Origin: Planctomycetota bacterium
GTDB lineage: Bacteria > Planctomycetota > Planctomycetia > Planctomycetales > Planctomycetaceae
Length of the DNA stretch: 64,000 nt
Assembly (NCBI GenBank): GCA_018242525.1
Contig: JAFEBS010000042.1
Span: 9,473-73,472 of the forward strand
Reading direction: 5' to 3'
The position numbers and the translations under genes were made by a program. How positions within the stretch are numbered: the first letter of the stretch is position 1; each line of letters begins with the position of its first letter. Below, one piece after another: positions 19,430-27,947 of the stretch. The notes under the pieces are model-generated. The model was not told the origin of the DNA. It was given only the letters and a program-made list of their open reading frames with translations, and did no database searches.

Positions 19430-21406
19430 ATGCCCGTCCTGAGATCCCTGTTCCTGGTTCTGTGTTGCGGTGCTGGCCTGCAGGCTCAGCAGGCCGAAGT
19501 CCCCTATGGCGATGCGGTGATTGAATCGCACCTGACAATCGAAGCGGCCAAGCTCAGTGAACACGTTCTGGAAGGAGCGGATACCAGGCAGGAGTGGGAG
19601 GCCGGACGCCCCGAACTGAAGCGGGAATTCTTCGACATGCTCGGCCTGTGGCCTCTACCCGAACGGACGCCGCTGAACGCCAAGATCACCGGCACGCTGG
19701 CCCGGGATGGCTATCGCGTCGAAAACCTGCATTTTCAAAGCAAGCCGGGGCTATATGTCACCGGGAACCTGTATCTTCCCGCCAGAGTCGACGGAAAACT
19801 GCCGGCGGTACTGTATGTCTGTGGTCACGCCGGTCGGGGACGCGACGGAAACAAGACCGCGTTCCAGCATCATGGCCAGTGGTTCGCCACGCATGGATAT
19901 GTCTGTCTGGTCATCGATACATTGCAACTGGGTGAGATCGCTGGCATCCACCACGGAACGTATCGCGAGAACCGCTGGTGGTGGCAATCCGCGGGGTATA
20001 CTCCGGCCGGCGTCGAATGCTGGAATGGTGTCCGTGCGCTGGATTACCTGGTCAGCCGCCCGGAAGTCGATCCTGAGAAACTGGCCGTGACGGGAATCAG
20101 CGGCGGTGGTGCCGCGACGTTCTGGATCGCCGCTGCCGACGAACGGGTGAAAGTGTGCGTTCCCGTCAGCGGAATGAGCGACCTGGAAAGTTACGTCGTC
20201 GACAAGGTCTGCAATGGCCACTGCGATTGCATGTTCTTTTACAACATATACCGCTGGGAATGGACCACGATTGCCGCTCTGATCGCTCCGCGAGCGATGC
20301 TGTTTGAAAACTCTGGCTACGACAGCATTTTTCCGATGCCCGCCAACGAACGCATTCGCGACCGACTGGCGTACCTGTACCGCTGGTACGAAAAGTCGCC
20401 GGGCGAACTGTTTGATATTGGTGTCACTCCGGGGGGACACAGCGACAATGTCGAATTGCGCCTGATGGCCTATCGCTGGATCAACAAGCATCTGAAAAAC
20501 GATAACAGCGAGGTCGCGGAACCACCGCTGCCCAAGATCGACGGCAAAGACCTGCGGGTCTTTCCCGCGGACACCGATTTTCCCGCCGACCGGCTGAATG
20601 CCACCATCGACGAAACATTCGTCACCCTGGCGAAGCCGCGAACGCCGAAGACTCGCGACGAATTTGCCAAGTGGTCGGAAGAGTTGCGGGCCGAATTGTC
20701 ACAACGCGTCTTTCACGAATGGCCTGATCAGGTACCCCCGGCCACAGTTCGACATCACGACGACGACAGCGGCTCAATGATGCTGCAGACTGAGGACGAA
20801 ATCGTCGTGATCGCCCGAAAAACCAAGTCCGAAACGAAAGTTCAGCGAAGCCCGGAACATCCCGAACGGATCTGGCTGGTGATCCTGAATCCGAACGATG
20901 CAGAAGAAAAAGTGCCCGCCTGGGTCGAAACGGCGATCCCCCACGGCCAGGCGATGGTGCTGCTGAGTCCCCGTGGCTGCGGTGCAACGTCGAAGTGGAC
21001 CGAAAAGAATCCCCCGAACTATGTCGCCCGAGCCCACGCGCTGCTCGGCCGGACCATCGACGGAGGTCGGGTGTGGGATATCCAGGCGGTCGCGCGGATG
21101 CTGCATGAGGCCGAAGGAAATGAACTGACCATCGGAGTTGCTGGCCAGGGAGTCGCAGGAATCCTGGCGGCCTATGCGGCGTTGAGCGAAACCAGCATTG
21201 CCCAGGTGATCGCTGTCGATCCCCCGGCATCGCACCGAACCGGGCCGATCCTGCTCAACATCCTGAAAGTCCTGGACATCCCCGACGCCCTGGGCCTGCT
21301 GGCCCCACGTCACCTGACTCTGGTCAACGCCAAAGATGCGTCGTTCGACAGGACGGCAAAACTGTACGAAGCAGCCGGATACGCCGATCGCGTGAAGCTG
21401 GAATAG
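19430..21406 (+). CDS. Secreted alpha/beta hydrolase, acetyl-xylan-esterase-like
   Basis: 658 residues with a cleavable signal (LRSLFLVLCCGAGLQAQQAE). The alpha/beta-hydrolase domain covers ~75-350: GLYVTGNLYLPARVDGKLPA, VLYVCGHAGRGRDGN, nucleophile in GISGGGAAT (Ser224), a later Asp in YDSIFP and His in PGGHSDN. This is the layout of acetyl-xylan esterase/CE7-like and dienelactone-hydrolase-like enzymes. The C-terminal ~250 residues form a second hydrolase-like domain whose GVAGQGVAGIL lacks a nucleophilic Ser, so it may be a catalytically dead duplicate. Located 115 bp after the glycoside hydrolase gene on the same strand, consistent with joint removal of ester groups from a polysaccharide. 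Confidence 0.83.
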   Translation: MPVLRSLFLVLCCGAGLQAQQAEVPYGDAVIESHLTIEAAKLSEHVLEGADTRQEWEAGRPELKREFFDMLGLWPLPERTPLNAKITGTLARDGYRVENLHFQSKPGLYVTGNLYLPARVDGKLPAVLYVCGHAGRGRDGNKTAFQHHGQWFATHGYVCLVIDTLQLGEIAGIHHGTYRENRWWWQSAGYTPAGVECWNGVRALDYLVSRPEVDPEKLAVTGISGGGAATFWIAAADERVKVCVPVSGMSDLESYVVDKVCNGHCDCMFFYNIYRWEWTTIAALIAPRAMLFENSGYDSIFPMPANERIRDRLAYLYRWYEKSPGELFDIGVTPGGHSDNVELRLMAYRWINKHLKNDNSEVAEPPLPKIDGKDLRVFPADTDFPADRLNATIDETFVTLAKPRTPKTRDEFAKWSEELRAELSQRVFHEWPDQVPPATVRHHDDDSGSMMLQTEDEIVVIARKTKSETKVQRSPEHPERIWLVILNPNDAEEKVPAWVETAIPHGQAMVLLSPRGCGATSKWTEKNPPNYVARAHALLGRTIDGGRVWDIQAVARMLHEAEGNELTIGVAGQGVAGILAAYAALSETSIAQVIAVDPPASHRTGPILLNILKVLDIPDALGLLAPRHLTLVNAKDASFDRTAKLYEAAGYADRVKLE

Positions 21407-21474
21407 GGCGCATGGACAGCCGATGACGTGGAGCAGACGGTGGCCGGGCGCGTGCAAATCGATCCCACCTCGCT

Positions 21475-22506
21475 TTATTCCCGCATGATCCCTTCCCAGA
21501 AGGCACGCAGCGGAAGGAACATGATCAGGCTGTACAGCAGGGTCACTCCGCCCCCCACAACCACCGTGATCAGGGCGGGTAGCCAGACTCTCAAAAAATG
21601 AGAGCGACGGGCCACTCGCCGATGACACGAATCGCGAATCAGTCCCAAGGACTTTGCCAGCGTCCCCTGGGTGGCCCCGGTCGCCAGCATCCAGGACATC
21701 AGCGGCGGCAGTCGCTTTTCGTCCGTCACCGCTTTGGAAAAGGAAACGCCACGCTCCATGTCCGCGCAGACATGGTCCGCGATCTGGCATAGCCTGTCGT
21801 CGCCCGTCCCTTCGGCCGCCCGTCGGAATGAAGGACCGATCGGCAAGCCGTGCGCGACCTGGATCTGCAGCAGTTCGGCAAATTGGGCCCGTCTCAGCAG
21901 GTACCCCAATTCAAACGGGTTCAGCGATCCGCGAAAAAACAGTTTGCTGATGATCAGCACCGCCACAACCAGAACCGGTGTCAGCCAGATCCAGATCGGT
22001 GCCGCGGCATCCACCCTGCGTAGAAACCGAAACATCGGGTCTCCACCAAATCCGAATTCGTCGGCCGCGGCGAGGTACCGTGGGATAATCAAGCCTGCAA
22101 ACCCGGTGAACAGCACGAAGCCCAGGACGCAGACTGCGGCGGGATAAATCATCGATAGTCGCAGGTGCTGCCGGGTGTCTTTCACCAGTTCTGCCGATCG
22201 GGCGACTGATTCCAATGCCTCCGGCAATTGCCCGGACTGGATTCCCGCACTGATTACCGCCGAATAGACCGGGTACAGGCCGGAACCTTCCGCCTCAATC
22301 GCCGCCGCCAGAGATTCTCCCCGAGTCAGCCGATCCGCAATTCGATCCGCCAGGCGTCCGAGCCGACTGGACAACCCACCCGCAAAGCTGCGCAGGCCCA
22401 ATTCCAGAGGAATCCCCGCACGCGCCAATGCAGCGATCTCGCGATTGATCGCGATCAAGTCTTCCAGTGTTGCCGGTGCTGGATTGATGAGCGGCGGATT
22501 TGTCAT
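21475..22506 (-). CDS. Type II secretion/type IV pilus inner-membrane protein (GspF-like)
   Basis: 343 residues. Two T2SF repeats: one around LARAGIPLELGLRSFAGGLS with transmembrane segment YPAAVCVLGFVLFTGFAGLI, and one around LQIQVAHGLPIGPSFRRAAE with a C-terminal membrane helix (PALITVVVGGGVTLLYSLIM). This is the platform protein that couples the assembly ATPase to pseudopilin polymerisation. It lies 98 bp downstream of the gspE-like gene on the same strand and is presumably cotranscribed. No other secretion genes are near, but the DUF1559 pseudopilin at 8148 belongs to the same class of system. Confidence 0.88.
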   Translation of the reverse strand: MTNPPLINPAPATLEDLIAINREIAALARAGIPLELGLRSFAGGLSSRLGRLADRIADRLTRGESLAAAIEAEGSGLYPVYSAVISAGIQSGQLPEALESVARSAELVKDTRQHLRLSMIYPAAVCVLGFVLFTGFAGLIIPRYLAAADEFGFGGDPMFRFLRRVDAAAPIWIWLTPVLVVAVLIISKLFFRGSLNPFELGYLLRRAQFAELLQIQVAHGLPIGPSFRRAAEGTGDDRLCQIADHVCADMERGVSFSKAVTDEKRLPPLMSWMLATGATQGTLAKSLGLIRDSCHRRVARRSHFLRVWLPALITVVVGGGVTLLYSLIMFLPLRAFWEGIMRE

Positions 22507-22604
22507 TCGCGGGCCTTCGCTTCCCTGGTTCTACCTGGTCTCGAACTCGTACTCTGGTCGTTACGGTCGCCCGACGAACGAGTGTCCAACGTGTCATCCC
22601 TCAC

Positions 22605-23903
22605 TCACGACGCGGGCGGATGTGATTCGCCTGGCGATTGGATCACATCCCGAAAACCCAACACTCGACGCGCCTCTGCGGGACTGGTCTTCCCCGACTC
22701 GACGGCATCCTGGACTCGCCGGCTGATACTGTTCATTCCGGAATTCACCGCCAGCGCCTGCAGTTGCGTGGCATCAACCCGATCCAGGATGGCCCGCCCC
22801 ACCGTCGGGTCATTGGGGATCAGCAGCTCCGCGAGCAGCAGTCGGCCACGATACCCCGTGCCATTGCAGTTGACGCACCCAGCGGGAACCCGGACTTGCG
22901 AGACCGGATATCCAAGCCGACAGGCTTCGTCATCGGTCCAGCGGGCGCAGTCGCACAGGGCACGGAACAACCGCTGGCAGACAATTCCCAATAGCCCCGC
23001 CCGAAGCAGATACGGTTCCACGCCCATGTCACCGAGACGGCTGACCGCTTCGGCCGCGCTGCCGGCATGGAATGTGGTCAGCACCAGATGGCCGGTGAGG
23101 CACGCTTGAAAGACCGTTTCGGCGGTTTCACGGTCTCGGACTTCCCCCACCAGGATCGCATCGGGATCCTGACGCAGCAGGGATCGCAGTCCCAACGCGT
23201 AATCAAACCCGGCGGCCCGATTCACCTGGGACTGCGACACGCCGCTCAGCACAGTTTCAATCGGGTCTTCCAGCGTGACGACACTCTTGCCCGCCCCCAC
23301 CTGTCGCTGCAGTTCGCGCAGGCAGGCGTAGGCGGTCGTGGTTTTGCCGCTACCGGCCGGTCCGGTGATCACCAGCGCGCCCGCGGTTTCCAGCAACAGG
23401 TTCAGTAATCGCTGCTGAAGGTCGTCTGGCAGGCCCAGATCCGCCGGCCATTGGTACCGGCCGGATCCCGCAAACAGGCGGACGACCGCCTTTTCGCCAT
23501 ACAGAGTCGGAAACGTGCTCAATCGCATTTCGACATCCGGCTCACAGTCCCGCAATCGGCCTTCCTGAGGGACATCGGTGCGATAGGTCAGCAGGTCCGC
23601 CAGCACTTTCAACCGGGCGGCCACATTCGGGGCCAGACGGCGCGGAATCACGGCCACCGGCTGCAGGACGCCGTCAATTCGCCAGGAGACGTTTAACTCG
23701 GTCTCATTGGGCGTAAAATGGACGTCGCTGGAGCGGACTTCGCAGGCAACTTTCAGAATTGCGGAGATGACATCGCCCACGTAATTCGGATCTGCCGGAT
23801 CGAGTGACGGCAATCGCTCGGCCACCTGTGGCACGAGACCACGTGCAGAAAATGGGGCGGCAGCAGAATCTGGGTTCGCTCGCGAAGCCATCATGCACGA
23901 CAT
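22605..23903 (-). CDS. Type II secretion/type IV pilus assembly ATPase (GspE/PilB-like)
   Basis: 432 residues. Walker A GPAGSGKTTTAYACL (Lys187), Asp box around VVTLEDPIE, Walker B DPDAILVGEVRD, and His box LTTFHAGSAAEAV are all present. It is shorter than GspE/PilB (500-570) because the N-terminal N1E-type domain is nearly absent; the N2 domain starts at about residue 40 (AILKVACEVRSSDVHF). The C-terminal zinc region ends normally (CVNCNGTGYRGR), but the first cysteine pair is a compressed LCDC instead of CXXC. It powers pseudopilus assembly at the inner membrane. The start at 23903 lacks a clear ribosome-binding site; an alternative ATG lies at 23894. Confidence 0.9.
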   Translation of the reverse strand: MSCMMASRANPDSAAAPFSARGLVPQVAERLPSLDPADPNYVGDVISAILKVACEVRSSDVHFTPNETELNVSWRIDGVLQPVAVIPRRLAPNVAARLKVLADLLTYRTDVPQEGRLRDCEPDVEMRLSTFPTLYGEKAVVRLFAGSGRYQWPADLGLPDDLQQRLLNLLLETAGALVITGPAGSGKTTTAYACLRELQRQVGAGKSVVTLEDPIETVLSGVSQSQVNRAAGFDYALGLRSLLRQDPDAILVGEVRDRETAETVFQACLTGHLVLTTFHAGSAAEAVSRLGDMGVEPYLLRAGLLGIVCQRLFRALCDCARWTDDEACRLGYPVSQVRVPAGCVNCNGTGYRGRLLLAELLIPNDPTVGRAILDRVDATQLQALAVNSGMNSISRRVQDAVESGKTSPAEARRVLGFRDVIQSPGESHPPAS

Positions 23904-23936
23904 TCTGGGATGGTAAAACGGGAAATGATTTTTGAC

Positions 23937-23966
23937 TTTGTGAGCCGCAAGGCGCTAGCCGCGGGT
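23937..23966. repeat. REP-like repeat copy (gtgagccgc...ctagccgcgggt)
   Basis: One arm of the repeat family also seen at 28945, 29807 and 29860: tttgtgagccgcaaggcgct followed by agccgcgggt. A single, unpaired copy in the divergent region between the gspE-like and cyanophycinase-like genes. The copy carries aa where 29807 has ac. Confidence 0.75.
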
Positions 23967-24357
23967 TTCATTTCTGACTTTCTCAACCGCGGGTGTCCGC
24001 CGAAACTCGCCCTCGGTCGCCAAACCATGGTACTGCGACCAGAACGGCTCCGAAACCGACTGCGGAACTCTGTCCACACGGTTTGCAACGCACGTTTTGA
24101 GAATCGGATCACGGACATTTCAGGTGATCTGGATTTTTTTGTGCGGGGCTGGCGACAACAATGGAATCCCAAAGGAATTCGCACGCACAGCGCGTGCGAA
24201 ATGTCAGTCGCACGGAGTAAGCCTGAGACATTTGACGATCTTGCTGACGTCGCGATATGTTGTTCAGCCGCAAGAGGTAAACACCTGCATGCGGTGGTGT
24301 TCCACCAGAACAAACTCGCCTGTCAGGGCTATCCGTCACACCAAGGGAGATGGTTTG
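23967..24357. other. Intergenic region with a perfect 9-bp hairpin
   Basis: No gene seen. At 24178-24200 ttcgcacgc and gcgtgcgaa form a perfect 9-bp stem with a 5-nt loop and no T-tract, so it is not a standard terminator; it could be a protein-binding operator or a leader structure for the cyanophycinase-like gene. AAGGGAGA at 24343-24350 is the ribosome-binding site of that gene. Confidence 0.5.
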
Positions 24358-25146
24358 ATGTGGTCAATGTTGGTGGCAGCAGCTTTAATGGGCGACCCCG
24401 GCTCGAACGCCGTCAAGGGGCGATTGGTGGTCGTCGGTGGGGGAACCACGCTGAACGCGGTCGTGGACCGATCGCTGGAAATGGCGGGAGGCAAAGCCGC
24501 GAAAGTCGCGATCATTGCCGAAGCCAACCCTGAAAACGGTCCCGGGTCGCTGGCGCAATGGAAGCGTACGGACGCCGCGAAGGTCTCGCTGATCAATCCC
24601 CGCCAGCCAACGGAGGCGGTCCGGCTGATTCGTGATTCCAACCTGATCTGGATGCCGGGTGGATTGCAGGGGGTGTTCATGAACTCGATTCAAGGGACCG
24701 GGATCGCCGAGGCAGTTCGCGATCGCTATCGGGCTGGTGCCATTGTCGGCGGCACCAGCGCCGGAGCGGCCGTGATGTCCAAAACGATGATCGGCGGCCG
24801 GTCGGATCTGGATTCCCTGCGCGCCGGTTCCACTCCGTTTCTGATGGACGGACTCGGCCTGTGGCCGGAAGTGATCGTGGATCAGCACTTTCTCCAGAAG
24901 GGGCGTTTCAATCGCCTGGCCCTGGCGGTACTGGATCATCCCAAGCTGGTGGGGATCGGGATCGATGAAGAAACGGCGGTCATCGTTCAGGGGGACGAAT
25001 TCGAAGTACTGGGAAACGGCAACGTCACCGTGGTCGATGCCAGGAAGGCCAATCACGAAAAACTGGTCAAGGGTGAACCTGCCGCCGTGCGGAATATGAC
25101 CATTCACGTTTTGCGATCAGGAATGAAGTATCGACTCGACGAATGA
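24358..25146 (+). CDS. Cyanophycinase-like S51-family peptidase
   Basis: 262 residues. GRLVVVGGGTTLNAVVDRSL opens a Rossmann-like fold, and GGTSAGAAVMSKTM contains the GTSAGA nucleophile elbow (Ser134) of peptidase family S51. DQHFLQKGRFNRLALAVLD, then GIGIDEETAVIVQGD, are also family features. Cyanophycinases hydrolyse the Asp-Arg storage polymer, but many relatives have other dipeptide substrates. A short hydrophobic N-terminus (MWSMLVAAALMGDP) may be a weak signal peptide. ATG 24358 is supported by AAGGGAGA 7 nt upstream. No cyanophycin synthetase is in the window, so the polymer assignment is open. Confidence 0.85.
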   Translation: MWSMLVAAALMGDPGSNAVKGRLVVVGGGTTLNAVVDRSLEMAGGKAAKVAIIAEANPENGPGSLAQWKRTDAAKVSLINPRQPTEAVRLIRDSNLIWMPGGLQGVFMNSIQGTGIAEAVRDRYRAGAIVGGTSAGAAVMSKTMIGGRSDLDSLRAGSTPFLMDGLGLWPEVIVDQHFLQKGRFNRLALAVLDHPKLVGIGIDEETAVIVQGDEFEVLGNGNVTVVDARKANHEKLVKGEPAAVRNMTIHVLRSGMKYRLDE

Positions 25147-25537
25147 ACGAATCCTGGCGTCATGCGACTCCGATCGCCCCGGTGCAGTTGCAGCAGATTC
25201 TCAAAGAAGTTCGTCATGCGGCAGGGTGGCTGTGGTCGACGCTTCGTCGCCCACAGCGAATGGGAAGCGACTGGCGTGCAGTGTACGCCACAATCGCTTC
25301 GCGAATTCCCTTGATCGCCTCAACGCCCTTGAGCTCGACTACGATTTTTATGCAACATTCACTGGGGGCGAGCGAAGCGCTCGACACCAGCCACCCCGCC
25401 GCAATCGCAATTCTGCCGATGGTCACCACTTAACAATTCTGGCATTTTGGCCGGATTTTCGACCGGAAATCGGGTATTCTCGAACTCGGTCGCCTCCGCC
25501 GGGACATTCGGTCGCACTCTTCAGAAGGACATCACAG
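25147..25537. repeat. Intergenic region holding an inverted repeat pair
   Basis: No convincing gene. The segment 25218-25264 (gcggcagggtggctgtggtc, then gacgcttcg) and 25355-25405 read on the minus strand (gcggcggggtggctggtgtc, then gagcgcttcg) are diverged copies of one element facing each other, with ~90 bp between. A 96-codon frame from 25143, overlapping the previous stop, runs through both copies and is probably not a gene. AAGGA at 25525-25529 belongs to the next gene. Confidence 0.55.
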
Positions 25538-26902
25538 ATGGCAGCCTTGATTCACACCTCGCGTCGTCAGTTTCTTCAGGGAGTCGCCGTGGCGGGGGCC
25601 GGAATCCTGCTTCCATCGGCTCGAGCCATCGGTTATCAGGCACCGAGCGACCGTCCCGTGTTTGCGACAATTGGCCTGCGCAATCAAGGTTGGGCGATCA
25701 CCAGCAAGTCGTTTGGCTTCGCCGATTTCGCCGCTCTGGCCGATGTGGATTCGCAGGTGCTCGGTGAAAACGTGGAAAAGGTGGCCAAGAGCCAGGGGAA
25801 AAAGCCCGACGGGTACAAAGATTACCGCAAGGTTCTGGATCGTAAAGATATTGACGCCGTCATGATCGCCACGCCGGATCACTGGCACACGAAGATCGCC
25901 GTGGAGGCGATGAAGGCTGGCAAAGACGTTTACTGCGAAAAGCCGCTCACGCTCACGATCGACGAAGGGAAGCTGATTGAGAAAGTCGTCAAGGAGACTG
26001 GACGCGTCTTTCAGGTCGGCACGATGCAGCGCACCGAGATCGATCAGCGATTCCTGAAGGCGATCGCCCTGATCCGAGATGGTCGCATCGGGACGGTTAA
26101 GAAAGTGACCTGCGGCATCGACCGCATGGAAGCCTCGCCGGTCATCCCGGCGGTGGCTGTTCCCGAATCGATCGATTGGGACTTCTGGCTCGGTCCCGCT
26201 CCGAAGGTTCCGTATCGCGCACTCCCCGAGATGCGGCAGGGATACGGCGGTGGCGTGCCGCTCTACAGCAACTGCCATTATTCCTTCCGGAACTGGCATG
26301 AATACTCCGGCGGCAAGCTCACCGACTGGGGCGCGCATCACGTCGACATCGCCTGCTGGGCACTTGGAGCGACCGAGACCGGTCCCAGCAAAGTCTCGCC
26401 GGTCAGCTACAAGTTGCCGGTCGCGTATAAGGACGGGAATCCCGTGGTGGACGATCAGTACAACGCGGCGACAGAATTCACCATTCGCGTGGACATGCCC
26501 AACGACGTCGAACTGATCATTACGAGCGAAGGGGACAACGGCATTCTGTTCGAAGGGACGGAAGGCCGGTTCTTCGTCAATCGCGGCAAGCTGACCGGCA
26601 AGCCGGTGGAAGAAATGAAGGAAAAGCCGTTGCCGGACGGAGCGATCGAAGCGATTTATGGGGGCAAGGTGAGTGCCAACCATACCGCGAACTTCATCGA
26701 GGGGATCAAGGCGCGCAAGCAACCGATCTCGGATGTCTGGTCGCACAACCGGATGCTGGAGATCTGTCATCTGTCCAACATCGCCATGCGTCTGGGCCGC
26801 GACCTGAAGTGGGATCCGGTCAAGCGGGAAATCATCGATGACGCTCAGGCAAATTCGTTCCTGTCGCGAGAAAACCGCAAAGGGTTTGAGGTCGAAATCT
26901 GA
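25538..26902 (+). CDS. Gfo/Idh/MocA-family oxidoreductase, Tat-exported
   Basis: 454 residues. Tat signal SRRQFLQGVAVAGAG. A Rossmann NAD(P)-binding domain follows (FATIGLRNQGW; IDAVMIATPDHWHTKIAVEA; DVYCEKPLTLTIDEG with the family's EKP motif). The C-terminal half contains GGGVPLYSNCHYSFRNWHEY, then TDWGAHHVDIACWAL, typical of planctomycete secreted members. Such Tat-targeted oxidoreductases probably carry a bound nucleotide out of the cytoplasm and act on sugars. ATG 25538 has AAGGA 8 nt upstream. The frame stays open upstream, but the Tat signal fixes the start. Apparently monocistronic, or first of a loose group with the small membrane proteins. Confidence 0.93.
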   Translation: MAALIHTSRRQFLQGVAVAGAGILLPSARAIGYQAPSDRPVFATIGLRNQGWAITSKSFGFADFAALADVDSQVLGENVEKVAKSQGKKPDGYKDYRKVLDRKDIDAVMIATPDHWHTKIAVEAMKAGKDVYCEKPLTLTIDEGKLIEKVVKETGRVFQVGTMQRTEIDQRFLKAIALIRDGRIGTVKKVTCGIDRMEASPVIPAVAVPESIDWDFWLGPAPKVPYRALPEMRQGYGGGVPLYSNCHYSFRNWHEYSGGKLTDWGAHHVDIACWALGATETGPSKVSPVSYKLPVAYKDGNPVVDDQYNAATEFTIRVDMPNDVELIITSEGDNGILFEGTEGRFFVNRGKLTGKPVEEMKEKPLPDGAIEAIYGGKVSANHTANFIEGIKARKQPISDVWSHNRMLEICHLSNIAMRLGRDLKWDPVKREIIDDAQANSFLSRENRKGFEVEI

Positions 26903-26946
26903 CGCGGTTCGGTCGTCGGTCCCACCGCTCGACTCGGGGCAAATCC

Positions 26947-27444
26947 ATGAGGAGATTTTTTCACGGATGGCGACGCAAGTGGGGCTGTGTCCTGCTGCTG
27001 GTGGCGCTCCTGTTCACAGGAATCTGGTTTCGCAGTCGAGCGGTCGTAGACCTCGTGACAATTCGCAGCACCAGGACACTGGATCGGATTTCGACGACGT
27101 CACGCGGCTTCAAATGGGAACGAATGAGAGCCATTCGTGCACCGGATTTTCCGCCGTCCGCTCGTTCTAACTGGATCTCGCATCCGGTGACGTCGTTTCG
27201 GTCCAATTCGTTCGACACGCTGCGAGGGATCTATTCCGTCTACGGCACGAAGTCGAACTGGAAGTTGTGCGGGTTTCAGTCGGAGATTGGTCACTTTGGC
27301 TCAGCCACATTCGTCTATTATGGTTCCTGGGTCATCCCGTTCTGGCCTCTGACCACAGTACCGACCCTGCTGGCCACCTGCCTTCTTCTCGGGCGCGCAC
27401 GCAAGCAGAGTCCACCGGTGGTGAATGAGGTCGCCCATGCGTGA
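26947..27444 (+). CDS. Small membrane protein, paralogue of the next gene
   Basis: 165 residues of unknown function. N-terminus MRRFFHGWRRKWGCVLLLVA with transmembrane helix ~14-28, an extracytoplasmic central part, and a second hydrophobic segment ~128-150 (VIPFWPLTTVPTLLATCLLL). The first 30 residues and the PFWP-helix ending closely match the following gene, so the two arose by duplication. GGGG at 26937-26940 is a possible ribosome-binding site. The stop (27442-27444) lies 8 bp inside the next gene. The type-II-like layout, two helices flanking a beta-rich middle, recurs in many planctomycete small proteins of unknown role. Confidence 0.6.
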   Translation: MRRFFHGWRRKWGCVLLLVALLFTGIWFRSRAVVDLVTIRSTRTLDRISTTSRGFKWERMRAIRAPDFPPSARSNWISHPVTSFRSNSFDTLRGIYSVYGTKSNWKLCGFQSEIGHFGSATFVYYGSWVIPFWPLTTVPTLLATCLLLGRARKQSPPVVNEVAHA

Positions 27445-27802
27445 GTTCTTCCACGGATGGCAAAGAAGGACGGGGTTCGTCTTGCTGGTCGTGACATTGG
27501 CGATGACTGGCCTGTGGTGCAGGAGCCAATTTGAGAATGACTCCATTCTGTTCTTCTTCGCTCAGAGACAGTACCAATTCGAGTCGTCCAAGGGGCACTG
27601 TGTCAGGATGAGTTGGAAGGTTGGCCGCGGAATTCACGAATGGGGGTGGAATAGCTCTCAATTTCACTTTCCCAATCTAATTATTGAGGAACGCGATTTC
27701 GATCACGACTTCAAGTCATCCGCTGTCCCTTTCTGGCCAGCAGTTCTGACGTTGAGCGTATTATCGGCGTACCTGATTGTCTGGAAGCCACTAAGAAAGT
27801 AG
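27437..27802 (+). CDS. Small membrane protein, paralogue of the previous gene
   Basis: 121 residues. MREFFHGWQRRTGFVLLVVT parallels the preceding product almost position by position, and the C-terminus VPFWPAVLTLSVLSAYLIVW is its second membrane helix. The central segment is shorter and otherwise unlike. ATG 27437 is chosen over GTG 27425 because GAGG at 27426-27429 sits 7 nt upstream and because it aligns with the paralogue's start. It overlaps the upstream gene by 8 bp, so the two are translationally coupled. Function unknown. Confidence 0.6.
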   Translation: MREFFHGWQRRTGFVLLVVTLAMTGLWCRSQFENDSILFFFAQRQYQFESSKGHCVRMSWKVGRGIHEWGWNSSQFHFPNLIIEERDFDHDFKSSAVPFWPAVLTLSVLSAYLIVWKPLRK

Positions 27803-27809
27803 GCCTGAT

Positions 27810-27947
27810 ATGTGGCAGGCAATTGCCATCACCCTTTTGGTTGTCTGTGGTGTGACCTGGTTGTCCATTTGTGTGTGGGGCTATTACTGGTATTTTCCCC
27901 GTCACCAGAATCCCAGGGAAACGCCGTCGCCTGACCGAACCCAATGA
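27810..27947 (+). CDS. Possible 45-residue single-helix membrane peptide
   Basis: A short frame, MWQAIAITLLVVCGVTWLSI then CVWGYYWYFPRHQ, ending in a polar tail (PRETPSPDRTQ). One strongly hydrophobic helix fills residues 4-28. It begins 8 bp after the preceding small membrane protein gene and is on the same strand. There is no convincing ribosome-binding site, so it may be either a genuine small protein or a remnant of further members of this family. Confidence 0.35.
   Translation: MWQAIAITLLVVCGVTWLSICVWGYYWYFPRHQNPRETPSPDRTQ

Noticed and set aside
25143-25433. 96-codon frame overlapping the cyanophycinase-like stop by ATGA
   Set aside because: It crosses both arms of an inverted repeat and has unnatural composition. 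The ATGA overlap is probably chance.
25532-26770. 412-codon minus-strand frame across the Gfo/Idh oxidoreductase
   Set aside because: Antisense shadow of an unambiguous gene; no start signal or motif.
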